A DNA stretch of 64,000 nucleotides, from positions 6,641,501 to 6,705,500 of the forward strand of contig CP114498.1 of NCBI GenBank assembly GCA_027186245.1, given 5' to 3'. Origin of the DNA: Coriaria nepalensis. Its lineage: Eukaryota; Streptophyta; Magnoliopsida; Cucurbitales; Coriariaceae. This document shows, in pieces, positions 47,300 through 58,399 of the stretch. The notes beneath the pieces are model-generated. The model searched no databases. It had not been told where the DNA came from and saw nothing but the letters and a program-made list of their open reading frames with translations. Numbering within the stretch: the stretch's first letter is position 1; every line of letters starts with the position of its first letter. A program made the position numbers and the translations under genes.

Positions 47300-50200
47300 G
47301 ATGACTACAAATATTCCCACTTTCGATGGGAAGATTGATTTTGAAATATGGTAGAAGAGAATGAGAGCCTTACTTTCATGCAATAAAGTTCTAATATCAC
47401 TTGAAAAAGACCCTAAGAAATGGTTTTCAGCTCAGTTGGCTAAAAAGGTAAATATAGACGAGGATGCCTATAATTTACTGATCCTAAATCTTTTAGAAAA
47501 AGTTTTGTGAAAGGTGGATGGAGAGGAGACTGCTCTCTCTTTAGGGTAAGCTTATATCTATTTATTCGGTTACAATTGCTCATGATTTAGCTTTCATAAA
47601 AAGTTCTTCGTTCTTTTGAAAACTGAATAATTCTAAATGTCTTGATGATAACATTGATGAATTTTTAAAACTTGTGTTAACTCTTAAGGGTACATACCAA
47701 GCTATAGGTGGCACATCTTAGGCTATGATCTTATTGCCATCATTAGGAGATAAGTATGTTGCCATCATTAGGAGATAAGTATGTTGTAGTTAAAAATTCT
47801 CTTAAATATTATGGTACTGTACCCAATTTTGAATTAGTCATAACTTAACTTAATGCTAGAGAGTTAGAATTGAATGCTTAAAAAAGAATCAATCGTAAGT
47901 TGTTTATGAAAAGTAAAACTGATAAAAAGAATAATGCAAATAGTTCAAATAAGCAATTTGAATAGCAAAAATATTCTGATAAGAAAAAGAATAAAGATGA
48001 ATCTAGAAAATGTTATTACTATAATAGACCCGGCCACCTTAGAAAAGACTGCTATGCATTTAATGCCAAAAAACATAATCAACCTAACTTAGAAGGAAAT
48101 CTAGTAGTAGATGGAAACAATATAAGATGTGAAGGTCTAAATGTCTCAAAATGTATTACTGTAAATGAGTGAATTTTAAATTCAAGATGTACTTTTCGTA
48201 TGTATCCAAATAGAGATTGATTTTGTTTATACTGAATCTGGTACTATGTTTATGAGTGATAATCATATTTGTAAAATTTGTGAAATTGGAGATATTTCTT
48301 TGAAATTGCATGATGGTAAACTAATACTATTGACAAATGTTATATATATTCTTGATTTTAAAATAAACTTGATATCACTTGATACAGTAGATGATTCAGG
48401 ATGTTCATACATTGTTGAAAGTGGATGTATGACTATCTATAAGAGTATAAAACATGTTCTAAGGGGCATAAAGAAAAATGGATTGTATGTTTTGTGTGGT
48501 TTTTATTTTCACTTTAATACATATACTGTTTTGATCTCTGCCAACACTGTTAAGACAAACACTTAACACTTAAGATTAGACTATATGAGTGAAAAAAGTA
48601 TATATGTCTTGTGTAAACAAAGATTGCTTGTTAATGTTTCTATTTCTTCTCTATCATTTTGTGAAACTTGTATTTTAGGTAAGAAATATAGAATAAGTTT
48701 TTCTAAGAGTATGCATCTGTTTAAAAATTGTTTAGAATATGCCTATTCTGATTTGTGTGGACCTGAAAAGGTAGCCTTACATGGTGGGAACATGTTATTC
48801 TTTTCAATTATTGATGATTTTTCTAGGATAATATGGGTAAATCTAGTTAAGTCTAAGGATGAAACCATAAAAAAGTTTAAAACATGGAAAACTTTGGTAG
48901 AAAATCAAATAGATAGAAAGGTTAAGACTCTTAAGATTGATAATGGCCTAGAATTATATAATACTGTATCTGATAACTTCTGCAATGATTAAGGGATACT
49001 TAGATGTAGGACAATCATAAAAACTCTACAACAAAATAAGGTAAATGAAAGAATGAATATGATACTTTTAGAAAAAGTAAGATGTCTATTATTTACTTCA
49101 GATTTGCCTAAGACTTTCTAGGGAGAGAATCTGTAAAAACTACAGCCTACCTTGCGAATAGAAGTCATTCTAGTGTGTTAAATCTGACTTGTCCTCTTGA
49201 AAAATAGCATAATAGAAAATCTAACCTAAATCATCTAAGAGTATTTGGTTGCCTTGCATATGCACATAAGTTAGATGAGAAATTAAACTCTAGGTCTCAA
49301 AAATGTATCCTTCTAGGATATGAAGAACGAACCAAGGGTTATAGGATATGGGATAGAGAGGCAATGAGTGTTAGAATAATAACAAGGAAAGATGTAGTAT
49401 TTAGAGAATATGACTTTCCTTGTAAAAATACTAAAATGTCTGCGGGTACACCAAGTGATATTTCCATATTACAAACTACAAATGATGATACTCAAATTGA
49501 AGTAGAGCATGAAACAATTGCAAGTCCATCTGGACAACAACAGGAGAGCATCCCTCTCAATCTACTTGATTCCTATGAGGATTTGTAAAACACAACTGAG
49601 TATTAAGGAAGAGAATATGATGCAACTCAAGTCTTAGAACCTTTTAATCATGACAATATATTTGATTATCAGTTTATCAGAGATATAGGTAAAAGATAAG
49701 TTATTCCTAACCCCAAGTACTCATATGCCGATTTAATATATAATGTTTTAATTTCTTGCTTAGATGTGCATTGTATTGAGCCTATTGATTATAAAACAAC
49801 GATGAGCTCTAAAGGTAGCAAGGAGTGATTTTTAGTCATGCAATAAGAGATGAAATATTTGTGGGTGAATAACACTTAGACTTTGGTTCTAAGGCCTCCA
49901 AACCATAAGTTGATTGATTGTAAATGAATTTATTTGAAAGAATGAATTGTGTCTAGTGAACCTATTAGATTTAAGGCTATATTAGTGGCAAAAGGTTTTA
50001 CCTAAAGAAAGGGAATTGATTATCAATAAATTTTCTCTCTAAATATAAAATTCAAAACCATAAGAATGATATTATCTATTGATGTTTTTTTTTTTATCTT
50101 GAGCTTAAACTATTAGATGTAAAAACTGCTTTTCTACATGGTGAGCTAGAAGAGACTATTTATATGAGTAAACCAATAGGATTTATAAATAAAAAACATC

Positions 50201-51442
50201 CTGATTATGTATGTTTACTTAATAAATCACTTTATGGTTTAAAACAGTCACCTAGACAATTGTACAAAAGGTTTCATGCTTATGCGACAAAAATAGGTTT
50301 TGCTAGGAGTAAGTTTGATACCTGGTTTTTTTTTTTTTTTATGTGCTTGATTTTGAACCTGTTTATCTTTAATTGTATGTGAATGATATGTTACTTTTAA
50401 GTAAGTCTATAACTAAGATTAAGAAACTTTAAAAGAAGACTAGGTTTAGAGTTTGATGTGAAAGAATTAGAATCAAAGAAAATATTAGGAATAGAAATCT
50501 TTAGAGATAGATCTAAACACTTATTGAAATTACATCAAACTTCTTATCTTTATAAAGTAGCATCTAGGTTTGGAATGACAAATAGTAAGTTTGTAAGTCT
50601 TCCTCTAGCTAGTCACTTTATATTGAGTAAGCAACAATCTCCTGAAAAAAAACTTGATTTGTTGAAAATGGAGAATATACATTACTCAAATGTCATTGGT
50701 TCTATGATGTATTCAATGATAAAGTTCACGCCCAAATGTATCATTTTCTATTTCTTTGCTAAGTAGGTTTAAGTCTGATCCTAGATTAGATCATTGAGTA
50801 GCCTTAAAGTGGCTACTCAAATAACTAAACTGTACTGGTGATATTAGTTTTAATTTTAAGAAGTGGTCTAATGATTTTTCTTTAGTTAGTTCTGTGGACT
50901 CAGAATTTATAGGTGAACGTGATTCTCGCAAATCAACAACTGCTTATCAGTTTCTACATGGAGAAAATTTTATAACTAAAAATCCCAATTGCAACCTCTT
51001 GTTGCCTTATTATCTACCAATACTGAATATGTTGCCCTAACTAATGCTTTCAAAGAGGCAGTTTGGTTACAATGTATTCTTAATGAAATTGGCATGCTTA
51101 AGGAGTATTGCACTGTCTATTCGGATAGTCAAAGTACAATACATTTAAGCAAGAATCCAATTCATCATGAACGGACAAAACACGTGGATGTGAAATACCA
51201 TTTTATGAGAGATCTTGTTGCCACTGGTTCTGTGAAAGTTTATAAAGTTCCTAGTGAAGAAAATTCAACAGATATAAGAATTAAAATCATTATAGTTAGC
51301 AAGTTTAATCATTATTTGGACTTATTACATCTTGAGTAATTTGATTACTCAAATATTGGCTATGAGGTATGGTTTATTTGATGAAGGTCATAAGCACTAT
51401 GAAAACTAGTATAGAAGGATTAATTGGCCTCAAGGTGGAGTT
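47300..51442 (+). mobile_element. Ty1/copia element body (gag-pol), degenerate, plus strand
   Basis: Order and content: gag start MTTNIPTFDGKIDFEIW (47300) with stops; a 25-bp tandem duplication (gccatcattaggagataagt) at 47736-47785; zinc knuckle CYYYNRPGHLRKDC (about 48010) with the second Cys changed to Tyr; protease region LNSRCTFRMYPN (about 48180) where the catalytic DSG is NSR; pre-integrase and integrase (48246-48992) with ETCILGKKYRISFSKS, YSDLCGP, IIDDFSRIIWV and LKIDNGLELYN, then QQNKVNERMNM; GYRIWDREAMSVRIITRKDV (49340-49400); RT (49790-50450) with KPIGFINKKHPDYVCLLNKS and LYGLKQSPRQLYKRFHAY; RNase H (50995-51339) with TEYVALTNAFKEAVWLQCIL and HHERTKHVDVKYHFMRDLVA. A polypurine tract (caaggtggag) at 51431-51440 precedes the 3' LTR. 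Inactive. Confidence 0.92.
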
Positions 51443-51985
51443 TGTTGGCTTTTTTTGTGAGGCCCGATTTGGAGGTATGACCCAATCCATTTAGATGTAT
51501 TGCCAAGCCACTATTGAGTCAAACCGAGTTCAACAAATATGTTCTGGGTCAAATTAAACTGGAAGTATATATAATGCTCTTTACCCAATTATGTAAAGAG
51601 ACGGTTCTTATTCTTTTTCTCTTGTATTTTTTGGGTTATGAGATATTATTCTCTATCTCTCTCTCGTGATTAGGGTTTGATTGATTTCTTCATGGTTGCT
51701 TGATCTCTAATATGATCTTTGTTCTTCTGGTTGTTATAAAGATTTTGTGATTCTTTTCTTAGGAAATATGTAGTTGATTCTATTAGAAGTCTTAGATCTA
51801 AGATTTATATTTTTATTTGAAATCATCTGTAAATATGAGAAGTTGTATATGAGACTCTATCATAATACTATTAGTTTTCTGAAGAACTTTTCAAAACCTG
51901 TAGAATAGGTTTGCCGAACCATATAAAACTCTTTGTGTTCTTTTACCTTCTGCATTTACGTTGATGCTTTGATGTTTCTTGAATC
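51443..51985 (+). repeat. 3' LTR of the plus-strand copia element
   Basis: Begins TGTTGG right after the polypurine tract. Same family as the solo LTR at 31574. It contains a T-rich promoter/leader-like section (tatataatgctctttaccca, then CT-rich). The right end is approximate because the terminal CA is not clear. Confidence 0.8.
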
Positions 51986-53590
51986 TACTAAGTAATATAA
52001 ATAAATTTGGAAAAATGAATTTATTTAAAGAACTTTTGTATAAATGAGTTAAAAAGACACTTAGATTAATTCCTAATAATATTTTATTATAATAAAGGTT
52101 AGCGTTAGAAAATTAAATATATTGAATAATTTTATGATATTTTATATATTTAGAAAAAACTAAATAACCTATAATCTTTAATTAAAATTAAAATTTATAT
52201 CTTAAATTAATTAAGATCATTATTTTTAATTAAACAAATATAAAAAAATTTAGGAAGATAAGCTTATATAAAATTACAATAAAGTTTGATAAAATAAAAT
52301 TTGAAGATTAATAAAAATAAAAAATAAATTTTGAAAAGTTTGTGGTGCAATTGCCCACACTACCTAATATGAATCCGCCTTCATAAATGTGCACGTGCTC
52401 CAAGATGAATCCACCTTTATTAATAATCTTGCCAAAAAGTCTTTAAAAAAGCAAATAAGAACTGACTGGCTTTTTGACTTGGAGTGGGTTGCGTGTTCTC
52501 AAGACCCATGAAAAAGCAAACTATTGGATGTTGTGTTAAACTTTGGAGTCCTTTAATTTACTGGAAAACCAAAAGGTAACAACTATATTTTCGATTATTG
52601 ATGAAGCAGCTTCGTTTCTATCGCTTTTGAAGGTCTGATAGTTGTGAATTAACCTGGCTACTTGGATTATTCATAAAATTTGGGCATCAATAGTTTACCA
52701 CATATTATCTTGTCATGTAATAACATATTTTCCTTTCATATAGTCAGGAGTAAGCATTGTAGCTCATCCCTACCGGATCAGTCGGATATAGGGTCGGTCG
52801 GGTGGGTCTGCTGGGTGGAATTAGGTATCTTCAGACCTGACTGAAACTCGATTTTTTATGAATAAAACTTTATTTTGCTAAAAATGTTTAAATTTTTCTT
52901 GTCTCGTTACAAAGTGCTAATGTAGGATCCAATTTTAATTAAAAATCTATTTGATCTTTTTTATTGTTTGAATTTTTTTACTTATTTTATGTGTAATTTT
53001 CTCTTTGATTCAATAATATATAATTACATACATCTAGTCCATGTAAAAAAATCTCGGATGATTATTTCTTCGAGTTATCTCTAATTATGAAGAATATTTC
53101 ATTTAAATAAAGAAAAAAAAAAAAAAAAGGGAGAGAGTGGGATCGATGAAGAGCAAAATTGTCATTAATCTGCTTGTCCGATAACATTCACCTCAAAGCT
53201 AGCACATAAGATGTCACTCCCAGATTTAGATTCATCCTTGCTTACAACGATCAATGATTGACCTTCTTTGAGGTGAGAATAAATCATGGTAATGCGCAAA
53301 CAATCATTTTGACTGACACGTGTTCAACTCAAAGTGGGGCATCCTAATCAATCTACTATACTAGTCGGCACCATTCTATGTGGGTCCCGGGAACAAAAAC
53401 TTATCTGAGGTTGAACATATCAAATTGATAGTATGAATTTCTTTAAGTGTACGTATACAAGTATGTATATATGACCTATGAGTTTGGGTACTCTATAACA
53501 CAGTTTTATTGGGACAAAAAGCAAAATCCTGAGGAAAACTACGTAAGTTGAAAACAAAACTAATAACAAAACATTTTTTGGTTGTTAACA
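51986..53590. other. AT-rich intergenic stretch
   Basis: No gene recognised. A GGGTCGG-rich patch at about 52770-52820 and a poly-A run at 53109-53129 are the only notable compositions. The right end is the 3' flank of the second zinc-finger gene. Confidence 0.4.
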
Positions 53591-53597
53591 AAAGATC

Positions 53598-55160
53598 TTA
53601 CGGTTCGGCTCCCACATCGGTTGCCGAACCGATTCCGACTTGCAACCATGGTGAAAGACCCCCATTTATGTTGATATCCTTTAGCTCACTTAGCTTTGGT
53701 AACTGGACCTTACTGTCAGCTTCATCATCCATCATCATATTTTGCATTAAGGATCCATTATTACTGTTATTGTTATCTTTATTATTACCATCATTATTAT
53801 TGTTCTTGTTGTTTTCATTATTGGTACTAATTATAAGGTTTTCGATAATGTTATCGTTGTGATTGTTTCCGTTAATTTGTTCATCTTTTTCTTTTTCTCC
53901 CACCCAAGGCTGCAAGTACATTTCTGTAGAAACTTCAAAACTTGGAGGATTTACTAACTCCCTCCTGGACCCACCAGGCTGATCGCGATGTTGATCAGAC
54001 GATGGAGCAGGAAGATTTAGATCAAGCTTGAGATCAAGCGGCACTGAATTAGGACTATCAAGCTTAGAAATTTGATTAATATGCTCCATTTGATCTTGAT
54101 GAAGCTGATGAATCTTAGCTAATGTAGATGTATGACCCGCTGCATTTGATGTGATCCAATGGCACCTCTTATGCCCTCCTAATGCTTGCCCGGATGAAAA
54201 AACTCTATGACATATCGAACATTCATGAACCTTAGATTTTTTCTTTGAAGTGGAAGCAAATGGGGTTGTCTCAAATTGTTGCTCTGTTGAATTTGATTTA
54301 GTATTTGGGAAAAAATCGTCATTCTCCGTAACATTGTCATTTTCTACTCCGTCATCAATAATGAGCTTAGAGGCAAAGCAACCTTTTACCTTCTTATGGC
54401 TAGCTCTATGTCCTCCTAATGCTTGGTGGGAAGTAAAAACTTTCTTACAAGCTTTGCATTCAAAGACTCTCTTAGCAATTCCTATGGCCTTAATGTTGTT
54501 GCTACTGTCTATAGGAGCCCAACAAGAAATTGGAGCAATGAAGTTGATAGGGTTTCTCCTATGATGATGATTATGATGATGCTGATGATGATCTTCTTCT
54601 TTGCTAGCCGAAGCACATGACTCTTCCGGTTCGGCCAATATAGGATCGACGAGTCCATTTGCCAACATCATTAAGGAATTTGCTAATTCTTCTTCTTCGC
54701 TTAAAAGACAATTGGAGTTAAAATTACCAATTGTGGTTCGAAATGCTCTTTTTCTTTTCAACCAATTACCACAATCTCTCCGACTAGCCATTTCTTCTTC
54801 CCGGTCGGAACATGGGGAAGATATAAGAGATTCAGCGTCATTTGAGGTGCATTTTCCGTGTTCAAGAAAGGATTTCCAAGATAAGAATTCTTTACCACAG
54901 TGCTCACAAACCCGGAATGTCTTCAAACTATTAGGGTTTGTTCTTAGAGCATACATCCGTTTGTTGCTAGGTGGTTCGTTATTGCAGCCAAGCTTGTCTT
55001 CCCAGTCGCTTGCTGGGCCATCATCGTCAATCTGTCCGCTTTCGTCACCTATTCCATGTGCCCTCATATGTCCTCCTAATGCCCTACCACATCCGAAACC
55101 TTTTTTACAAATTTTGCAGAAGTATTTGAAATTTGCTTCTCCATCTATCATTAAAGCCAT
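53598..55160 (-). CDS. ZAT-like C2H2 zinc-finger repressor with a degenerate extra finger, 520 aa
   Basis: Intact intronless gene, ATG 55160 (MALMIDGEANFKYF) to 53598. Fingers: CKICKKGFGCGRALGGHMRA (from residue 15), a half finger CEHCGKEFLSWKSFLEHGKC (85-104, Cys in place of the last His and no QALGGH), CKACKKVFTSHQALGGHRAS (from 235) and CSICHRVFSSGQALGGHKRC (from 314). L-box-like ELANSLMMLANG lies near 158-169, a His-rich run at 191-200, an EAR motif LDLNLPAP at about 379-386, and an Asn-rich tract at about 447-468. Nuclear repressor by family. It is a paralogue or close relative of the 27148-28353 gene but about 120 residues longer, mainly because of the half finger and the C-terminal tail. 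Target genes unknown. Confidence 0.92.
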   Translation of the reverse strand: MALMIDGEANFKYFCKICKKGFGCGRALGGHMRAHGIGDESGQIDDDGPASDWEDKLGCNNEPPSNKRMYALRTNPNSLKTFRVCEHCGKEFLSWKSFLEHGKCTSNDAESLISSPCSDREEEMASRRDCGNWLKRKRAFRTTIGNFNSNCLLSEEEELANSLMMLANGLVDPILAEPEESCASASKEEDHHQHHHNHHHRRNPINFIAPISCWAPIDSSNNIKAIGIAKRVFECKACKKVFTSHQALGGHRASHKKVKGCFASKLIIDDGVENDNVTENDDFFPNTKSNSTEQQFETTPFASTSKKKSKVHECSICHRVFSSGQALGGHKRCHWITSNAAGHTSTLAKIHQLHQDQMEHINQISKLDSPNSVPLDLKLDLNLPAPSSDQHRDQPGGSRRELVNPPSFEVSTEMYLQPWVGEKEKDEQINGNNHNDNIIENLIISTNNENNKNNNNDGNNKDNNNSNNGSLMQNMMMDDEADSKVQLPKLSELKDININGGLSPWLQVGIGSATDVGAEP

Positions 55161-55621
55161 TCAAACATCAAGAACACTTTTGAAGGGAAAAAAAAAAAAA
55201 AAAGTAAAGAAAAGAACAGAAAGAGAGAGAGAGAAGAGAAAAGAGAAAGGGGAAGAGAGATGGATGGATAAGGTGGATTATATGAATGGGGGAGATGGGT
55301 TTGTTCTTGTAGTGAAAGTTGTTGCATATGGTGAATAATTTAAGGGTAGTAGTCCTAGTTTTTAGTGGGGAGTAATAAGCTCGGATTAAAAATTAGTGGA
55401 TCAGAGAGAGGGGAGAGAGTTCTTGGAAGAGCTTAGGGAGTGTAGGGTGACAAGTGGAGGGAGGGTGTGGGGGTGAGAGACTTTTTCTACGACCTTGTGG
55501 GTGGTGGCGCAGCCGGTCGAAGTAACTAAAGGAGGTCCATCTTCGTGCCTACGTATACGTACGTTTATGTGTGGGTAGGGAGAGTGAGGAAGTGAGTCAA
55601 AGGAGCTAAATCGAACAAATT

Positions 55622-55654
<33 letters not shown>

Positions 55655-56550
55655 GAAAACAATTATAGAAAGAAAGAGTGGTGGTTCTAAGTTCTAGCTG
55701 CCATATTGATTCATGTCCCTTCAATTCAAAAACCAAGAAAACATAACCTTCGTTTTTATAGACCAAGTGGTGGTTCTAAGTTCTAGCTTCTCCTTTCCTG
55801 TCGGTTTGCTAACCTTCTTTTCCACAGAACACAAACTTTACTTACTATCAAATATATGATTATACTTAGCCCCTGTCGGTTTTCTTTTCAAATTTCCTTG
55901 CATTCAAATTCACTATTTTATAAAGCGGTGCATGTATATTTAATGTCACATGTTTGTCAAGGAGTTCAGAAAATTAAATAAATAATATATTGAAATAGAT
56001 TTAAATTGGAAGATTGAATTTGGTTCAAACTTTTAATGTTTAAAACCGTTTAGATTATTAGTTTGAATCTATTTAATTTATATTCAGACAAATTAATAAA
56101 TAAATTTTTTAAATTTTCATATTAATCTAAAATAGTTAATCTCCTTATTAGATATGAATTAGATAGATTTAGACCATAAGATCCATTTATGAAAACTAGA
56201 TCTTACTTTAATCGAATTGATATTAATTTTGATATAGTGCATGCTTTTGATCTTTTAATTTTCTTTGTAAGGAATCATGATGGGTTAGTAATTTTGTTAG
56301 GGTTAGTGTAAGTGCAATTTAATTTTGAGTTAAACTTCTAATTATCATTGGTATGTGGTGCATCGAGTATCAACTATACCAGAAAAGTTTGGGTGGTCTT
56401 AAAGTATACTTAATTTATTTATTTTTTTACCAAAAATAAAGACTTTATTATAAGAGAGCGAACGATTCCGTAATAAGGCCAATTTTCTTCTCCATATCAA
56501 GATTGATCACTAAATAATTCAATCAAGCACTGGATGCAAATCTCGTAGAG
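55161..56550. other. Upstream region of the 520-aa zinc-finger gene
   Basis: Starts with a poly-A/GA-rich leader (55188-55262). A short near-repeat gtggttctaagttctagct occurs at 55680 and 55768. A (TA)n run lies at 55637-55652. No gene recognised beyond about 55700. Confidence 0.4.
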
Positions 56551-56559
56551 CGTGACTAA

Positions 56560-57114
56560 CTAAAATTGAATGCTGGATCTGTAAACTTGACCAGGACTCC
56601 AATCTTGAAGAATAACATTGTTAGCTACAATGGTCTTGCCGGATTCAAGCTCGGTGAGGCGGATAGAGAAGGGAGCTTTTAGTGCTGAGCCAGGATTAAG
56701 CTTCCAAACAACCCCCCAAGATTGTTGCATGGGTAGTCATGACTGATCTGAATCACCTGCTTGTTTCAGCTCTACTGATGCGAGGTCTCCATCTCCACCG
56801 TCATACTCGACGAGGGCGGCCAAATAGTTTAGGTTGGACCCAGTATCAACCCGGAACGTAAGAGCCTTGCCTGGATAGTTGCAGTCCACTCTGCCAGTCA
56901 TCAAATCATGTGTTGTTACTTAAATTGTTCCATTAACTTGTATAGTATTTAAGTTAATCATTTATCGATATATCTATTGGGCCGACAAATTGGTTAGTGT
57001 GTTTATTTTATAAATAGAGACATGACTATTATGATTAATAATGAAACTACAAGAAATCTAATACAGAATATATATGTACGTGAGAATTAATGTTCAAAAT
57101 ATGTCTTGTTTTGT

Positions 57115-57157
<43 letters not shown>

Positions 57158-58393
57158 TAGAAATAACAAGAATTAAAGTCAATAAATCTTTTTGACATGA
57201 GAAATTAACTATATTTTAGCATATCGAAATTTTAAAATTGCTTGACTTAAAGACTTACATTTTTCTATTTAACTTATAGACCATATATCAAAGTCGCTGC
57301 AACTTATTATACGTGACTGGTGTGGTCATTATATAATTAAATAGGTTGAAACTGACCTTCTGTGCTGAATTTGCAGAACACCCGCATCACGGAGTTGATC
57401 AACCTGGCCAGTGCTAGCCATGGCTCCGAACGCGCTCAAGTCAAAGTGTATGGAGCTAGGATCACACCCAGGGCAACTATCAGTGATAACCACAGTCACC
57501 GGATTGCCGGAGCAAGCTGCATTTTCTGTGCACTTTACCTCATAACAAGCTCCACATTCTTTCCCTGATTTGTATAGCGACGGCCTTCCAGCTGAAACCA
57601 TTGAGTTGAATGGTGACTGCCCTACACCATTCCCATATCCACAAGCACCTACACGAATATACACCGATTCATATAATAATTTATAGTTAATAATTTTTGT
57701 GTTAAAATATAATACATTAATTTGTTTATTGGTCCTCCATTTATTGATTAATTAATCAAATTTTGGTCAAGGAGTATCGCTGCATAATAAAAAGGATGCA
57801 TATATGTTCTTGTCAACATGTGTTTTAAAAATGATCAGTATATTACAAAGTCATGTTTATGCAAACAACTCCCCAGACAAACGTCCCTTGTTAAAGGTTA
57901 ATAATATAACTCATTTTCTTTATGTTCAATGTTAATAATGAGCTCGTACAGTCGTACCACGTCGCTTTTCTATACCCTAATCCAAAAGACTGGTCTAATT
58001 AGGTAGGTCGGAGAAACCCAACAATTAAAAACTCATGAAAGTTCAGGCCTTTGTTTAAGGATGTGTTTTTCATCAAGATTATAATATATACATGCAAATG
58101 GATTATTTTAGATGATTTAAGACACATTTACATAGATAGGTTTATAATAACTAAGTGTATATGTTGTATACTAATTATAGTGGAGTTTCTAGATCATTAG
58201 TTTATTATTAATTACCATCACTTCCAGCGCCGTTAGGACTTCCATACCAGGTTGCAGCGGCAGGTGACCAATCGGAATCATCCTGATATTTTGAGATATT
58301 AAAGAGCTTGGGATGGAAGCAAAAGCATGGGTTGAGGAACAGAGAGGAAAGAGGTAGGAGAATAGTGAAGAAAACTGAGTAAAAAGGAGCCAT
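56560..58393 (-). CDS. EXPB: Beta-expansin (EXPB) gene with a premature stop codon
   Basis: Secreted cell-wall loosening protein family. Exons: 58393-58216, 57648-57357, 56890-56560, all GT-AG and in phase, 801 nt in total (266 residues plus stop), normal for EXPB. ATG 58393 starts [19 protein letters not shown], a signal peptide. The DPBB/GH45-like domain shows [20 protein letters not shown], then [43 protein letters not shown] (HFD motif) and [17 protein letters not shown]. The C-terminal CBM63 domain starts [24 protein letters not shown] at 56737-56739 replaces the Trp of the usual [10 protein letters not shown] block; the text after it is fully conserved ([20 protein letters not shown] to VYRSSIQF). 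Translation would lose the last 58 residues of the binding domain. Probably a recent pseudogene, or a sequencing error. Confidence 0.88.
57112..57160. repeat. (TTTA)n microsatellite in the expansin intron 2
   Basis: About 12 copies of ttta between exons 2 and 3. Confidence 0.9.
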
Positions 58394-58399
58394 GATCAC

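Noticed and set aside
54601..55338. 245-codon plus-strand ORF
   Set aside because: It is the antisense of the zinc-finger gene; residues follow from the opposite-strand codons.
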